Position numbers and translations under genes: made by a program. A stretch of 38,772 nt of DNA from the IMG/VR virus record IMGVR_UViG_3300025000_000234, positions 1 through 38,772 of that record; one strand, 5' to 3'. The DNA is from a virus. Shown in pieces: positions 37,760 through 38,772 of the stretch. Position 1 is the first letter of the stretch. Every line of letters starts with the position of its first letter. The notes below the pieces were generated by a model. The model ran no database searches, had not been told where the DNA came from, and saw only the letters and a list, made by a program, of their open reading frames with translations.

Positions 37760-38515
37760 CTACGCCACAGCTTCGTCGTCCAGCAGTAGCGCCACCCGCT
37801 GCCGATCGTCCGTGAGTCTTGCGCGTCGGACCCCTGGGCCGGCTACCCGACGCACGTCGCGGATTCGAGCCGTCGCCAGGCGTCGGATGTCTGACTCTGG
37901 CGGCAACGAGACCTCCGAGAGCGACCGCACGCGGACCAACTGTGGTGAGACGACGATGACGGCAGGAAGAGCCCCCGCTTCCCCGAGTCGAAGAGCCACC
38001 GCGGTCTGTGAGGCTTGGAACACTTCGGCCAGCCCGGCGATATCGTCCCCGAGTTCCCGCCTCGCGTCTCGTAGTGCTCGATGAGGGATGACGAGACACG
38101 CCGCGACGTAGTCCGCCTCGAGCTCCAGCAAGGGCGACCGTTCCTCCCGGTGATGGTCGAGGATGTGGTGCCCGAGTTCGTGAGCGATGGCGAAGCGCTC
38201 CTCGATGGGTGACAACCCGCGCCGAAGGTAGATGCGCACCTGCCCATCGAGCCTCGAAAGCGTGGCCGATGCTCCGCGTGGCAGAGCTGAGGCTGGCACC
38301 CTTCGAACAGCGTCCGAGCCGAGCACCCGGCGCGCCACCATCAGCATCGACACGGCTGATGTTCCGTCGACCCCAGCCGATCGGAGCGCATGTTCCGCGG
38401 CTCCCTCCAGGTTCGATTGGTCCACAGGCGAACGGTAGCTCCATTCCCGGAGCGCGTCTCGACGTATCGATGTCGCACACGTAACCACCCGAATCAGAAA
38501 AACGACATGGGTCAT
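37760..38515 (-). CDS. ImmA/IrrE-type metallopeptidase
   Basis: 251 residues from ATG 38515; GTG 38425 (VDQSNLEGAAEHALRSAGVD), with GGAG upstream, is an equally plausible start and matches where the family homology begins. The zinc site is RFAIAHELGHHILDHHREE (HELGH 112-116) with a downstream E-x-E-A-D-Y (LELEADYVAACLVIP), as in ImmA of ICEBs1-like elements. The C-terminal domain includes FQASQTAVALRLGEAGALPA, a winged-helix-like end. It is expected to cleave the repressor at 36839 and trigger induction. Confidence 0.9.
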   Translation of the reverse strand: MTHVVFLIRVVTCATSIRRDALREWSYRSPVDQSNLEGAAEHALRSAGVDGTSAVSMLMVARRVLGSDAVRRVPASALPRGASATLSRLDGQVRIYLRRGLSPIEERFAIAHELGHHILDHHREERSPLLELEADYVAACLVIPHRALRDARRELGDDIAGLAEVFQASQTAVALRLGEAGALPAVIVVSPQLVRVRSLSEVSLPPESDIRRLATARIRDVRRVAGPGVRRARLTDDRQRVALLLDDEAVA

Positions 38516-38526
38516 AGCCAAGCCTA

Positions 38527-38558
38527 TTGACTCCGCACATAGGAATAGCTATATCTAT
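38527..38558 (+). promoter_or_regulatory. Rightward promoter with operator
   Basis: TTGACT (38527-38532), a 17-base spacer, TATATC (38550-38555). The 20-base site ATAGGAATAGCTATATCTAT (38539-38558) overlaps spacer and -10 and is a perfect dyad of tetramers: ATAG-GA-ATAG-CTAT-AT-CTAT. It lies between divergent genes and is probably bound by the phage repressor or the XRE protein. Confidence 0.7.
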
Positions 38559-38577
38559 CAAACCACGGAGGAACCCA

Positions 38578-38772
38578 TGCTCGACCAAACCGCCACCCTC
38601 GATTCCCTGGACTTCTCCTGCGAAGGCATGCGCCCCACTGAGAAGCGCACCGGGCGCCTGGCCCGCGCTGGCGAGAAGACCTTCCTGGTCCGCCTCCCCC
38701 GCGGCAAGGTCATCGGCAAGGCTCACACGGAGGCTCTCGCCGTGTCGCTGGCGGAGTCCGTGGGCGGAACGG
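38578..38772 (+). CDS. Start of a rightward gene, cut by window edge
   Basis: 65 codons are visible from ATG 38578 with the ribosome site GGAGG five to six bases upstream. It begins MLDQTATLDSLDFSCEGMRP, with RLARAGEKTFLVRLPRGKVI next. The promoter at 38527 drives it. The sequence has no family I recognise; it may be a small regulator or antirepressor. The other strand carries only a shadow frame. Confidence 0.7.

Noticed and set aside
1-38772. CRISPR array, insertion sequence or rRNA
   Set aside because: No regularly spaced repeats, transposase genes or rRNA segments were seen; the only repeats are the iterons, the methyltransferase units and the operator tetramers.

Overview
The window is a long piece of a GC-rich temperate bacteriophage (a prophage or a free phage contig) with a contractile, myovirus-type tail and a Mu-like head. 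No host housekeeping gene is visible, so the host can only be guessed as a high-GC bacterium. Almost every gene lies on the minus strand, most are joined by 4-base start/stop overlaps (ATGA or GTGA), and the order is that of a phage transcribed from right to left.

Right end (about 36.4-38.8 kb) is the lysogeny switch: a leftward XRE regulator, a rightward HTH repressor, a broken DUF6232-like gene, a convergent ImmA-type metallopeptidase, and the start of a further rightward gene. Two 20-base sites built from ATAG/CTAT tetramers overlap two TTGACT promoters and look like operators. The early left arm (30.3-36.4 kb) holds a ParB-like protein, a GHKL ATPase, many very small proteins, a roughly 470-base stretch without a clear gene that contains a tRNA-like T-arm and acceptor, and a DUF1937 protein.

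The centre (18-30.3 kb) carries a tyrosine integrase, three DNA methyltransferases of different classes (C5, D12/Dam-type, MT-A70), DUF1643 and DUF5131 proteins, a DUF559/Vsr-like nuclease, a replication initiator with iteron-like repeats inside its gene, a DnaB-type helicase, a VRR-NUC nuclease and a phage-encoded sigma-70 factor.

The left half (1-17.7 kb) is packaging and morphogenesis: TerS, TerL (with an intein), DUF935 portal, MuF-like head protein (with an intein and a C-terminal HEWGH metallopeptidase-like domain), protease/scaffold, major capsid protein, small head proteins, a fibre-like protein, gp36/DUF1320, gpG-like tail completion protein, tail terminator candidate, sheath, tube, a tail assembly chaperone with a textbook A-AAA-AAA -1 slippery site, and a tape-measure protein that runs off the left edge.

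The most unusual feature is that both inteins carry their putative homing endonuclease in an alternative reading frame while the intein frame itself stays open. In TerL an HNH/zinc-finger endonuclease is nested out of frame on the same strand. In the MuF gene a 283-residue HTH plus Vsr/EDxHD-like endonuclease is encoded on the opposite strand, codon-for-codon antisense to the intein, and ends exactly next to the intein's first cysteine codon.
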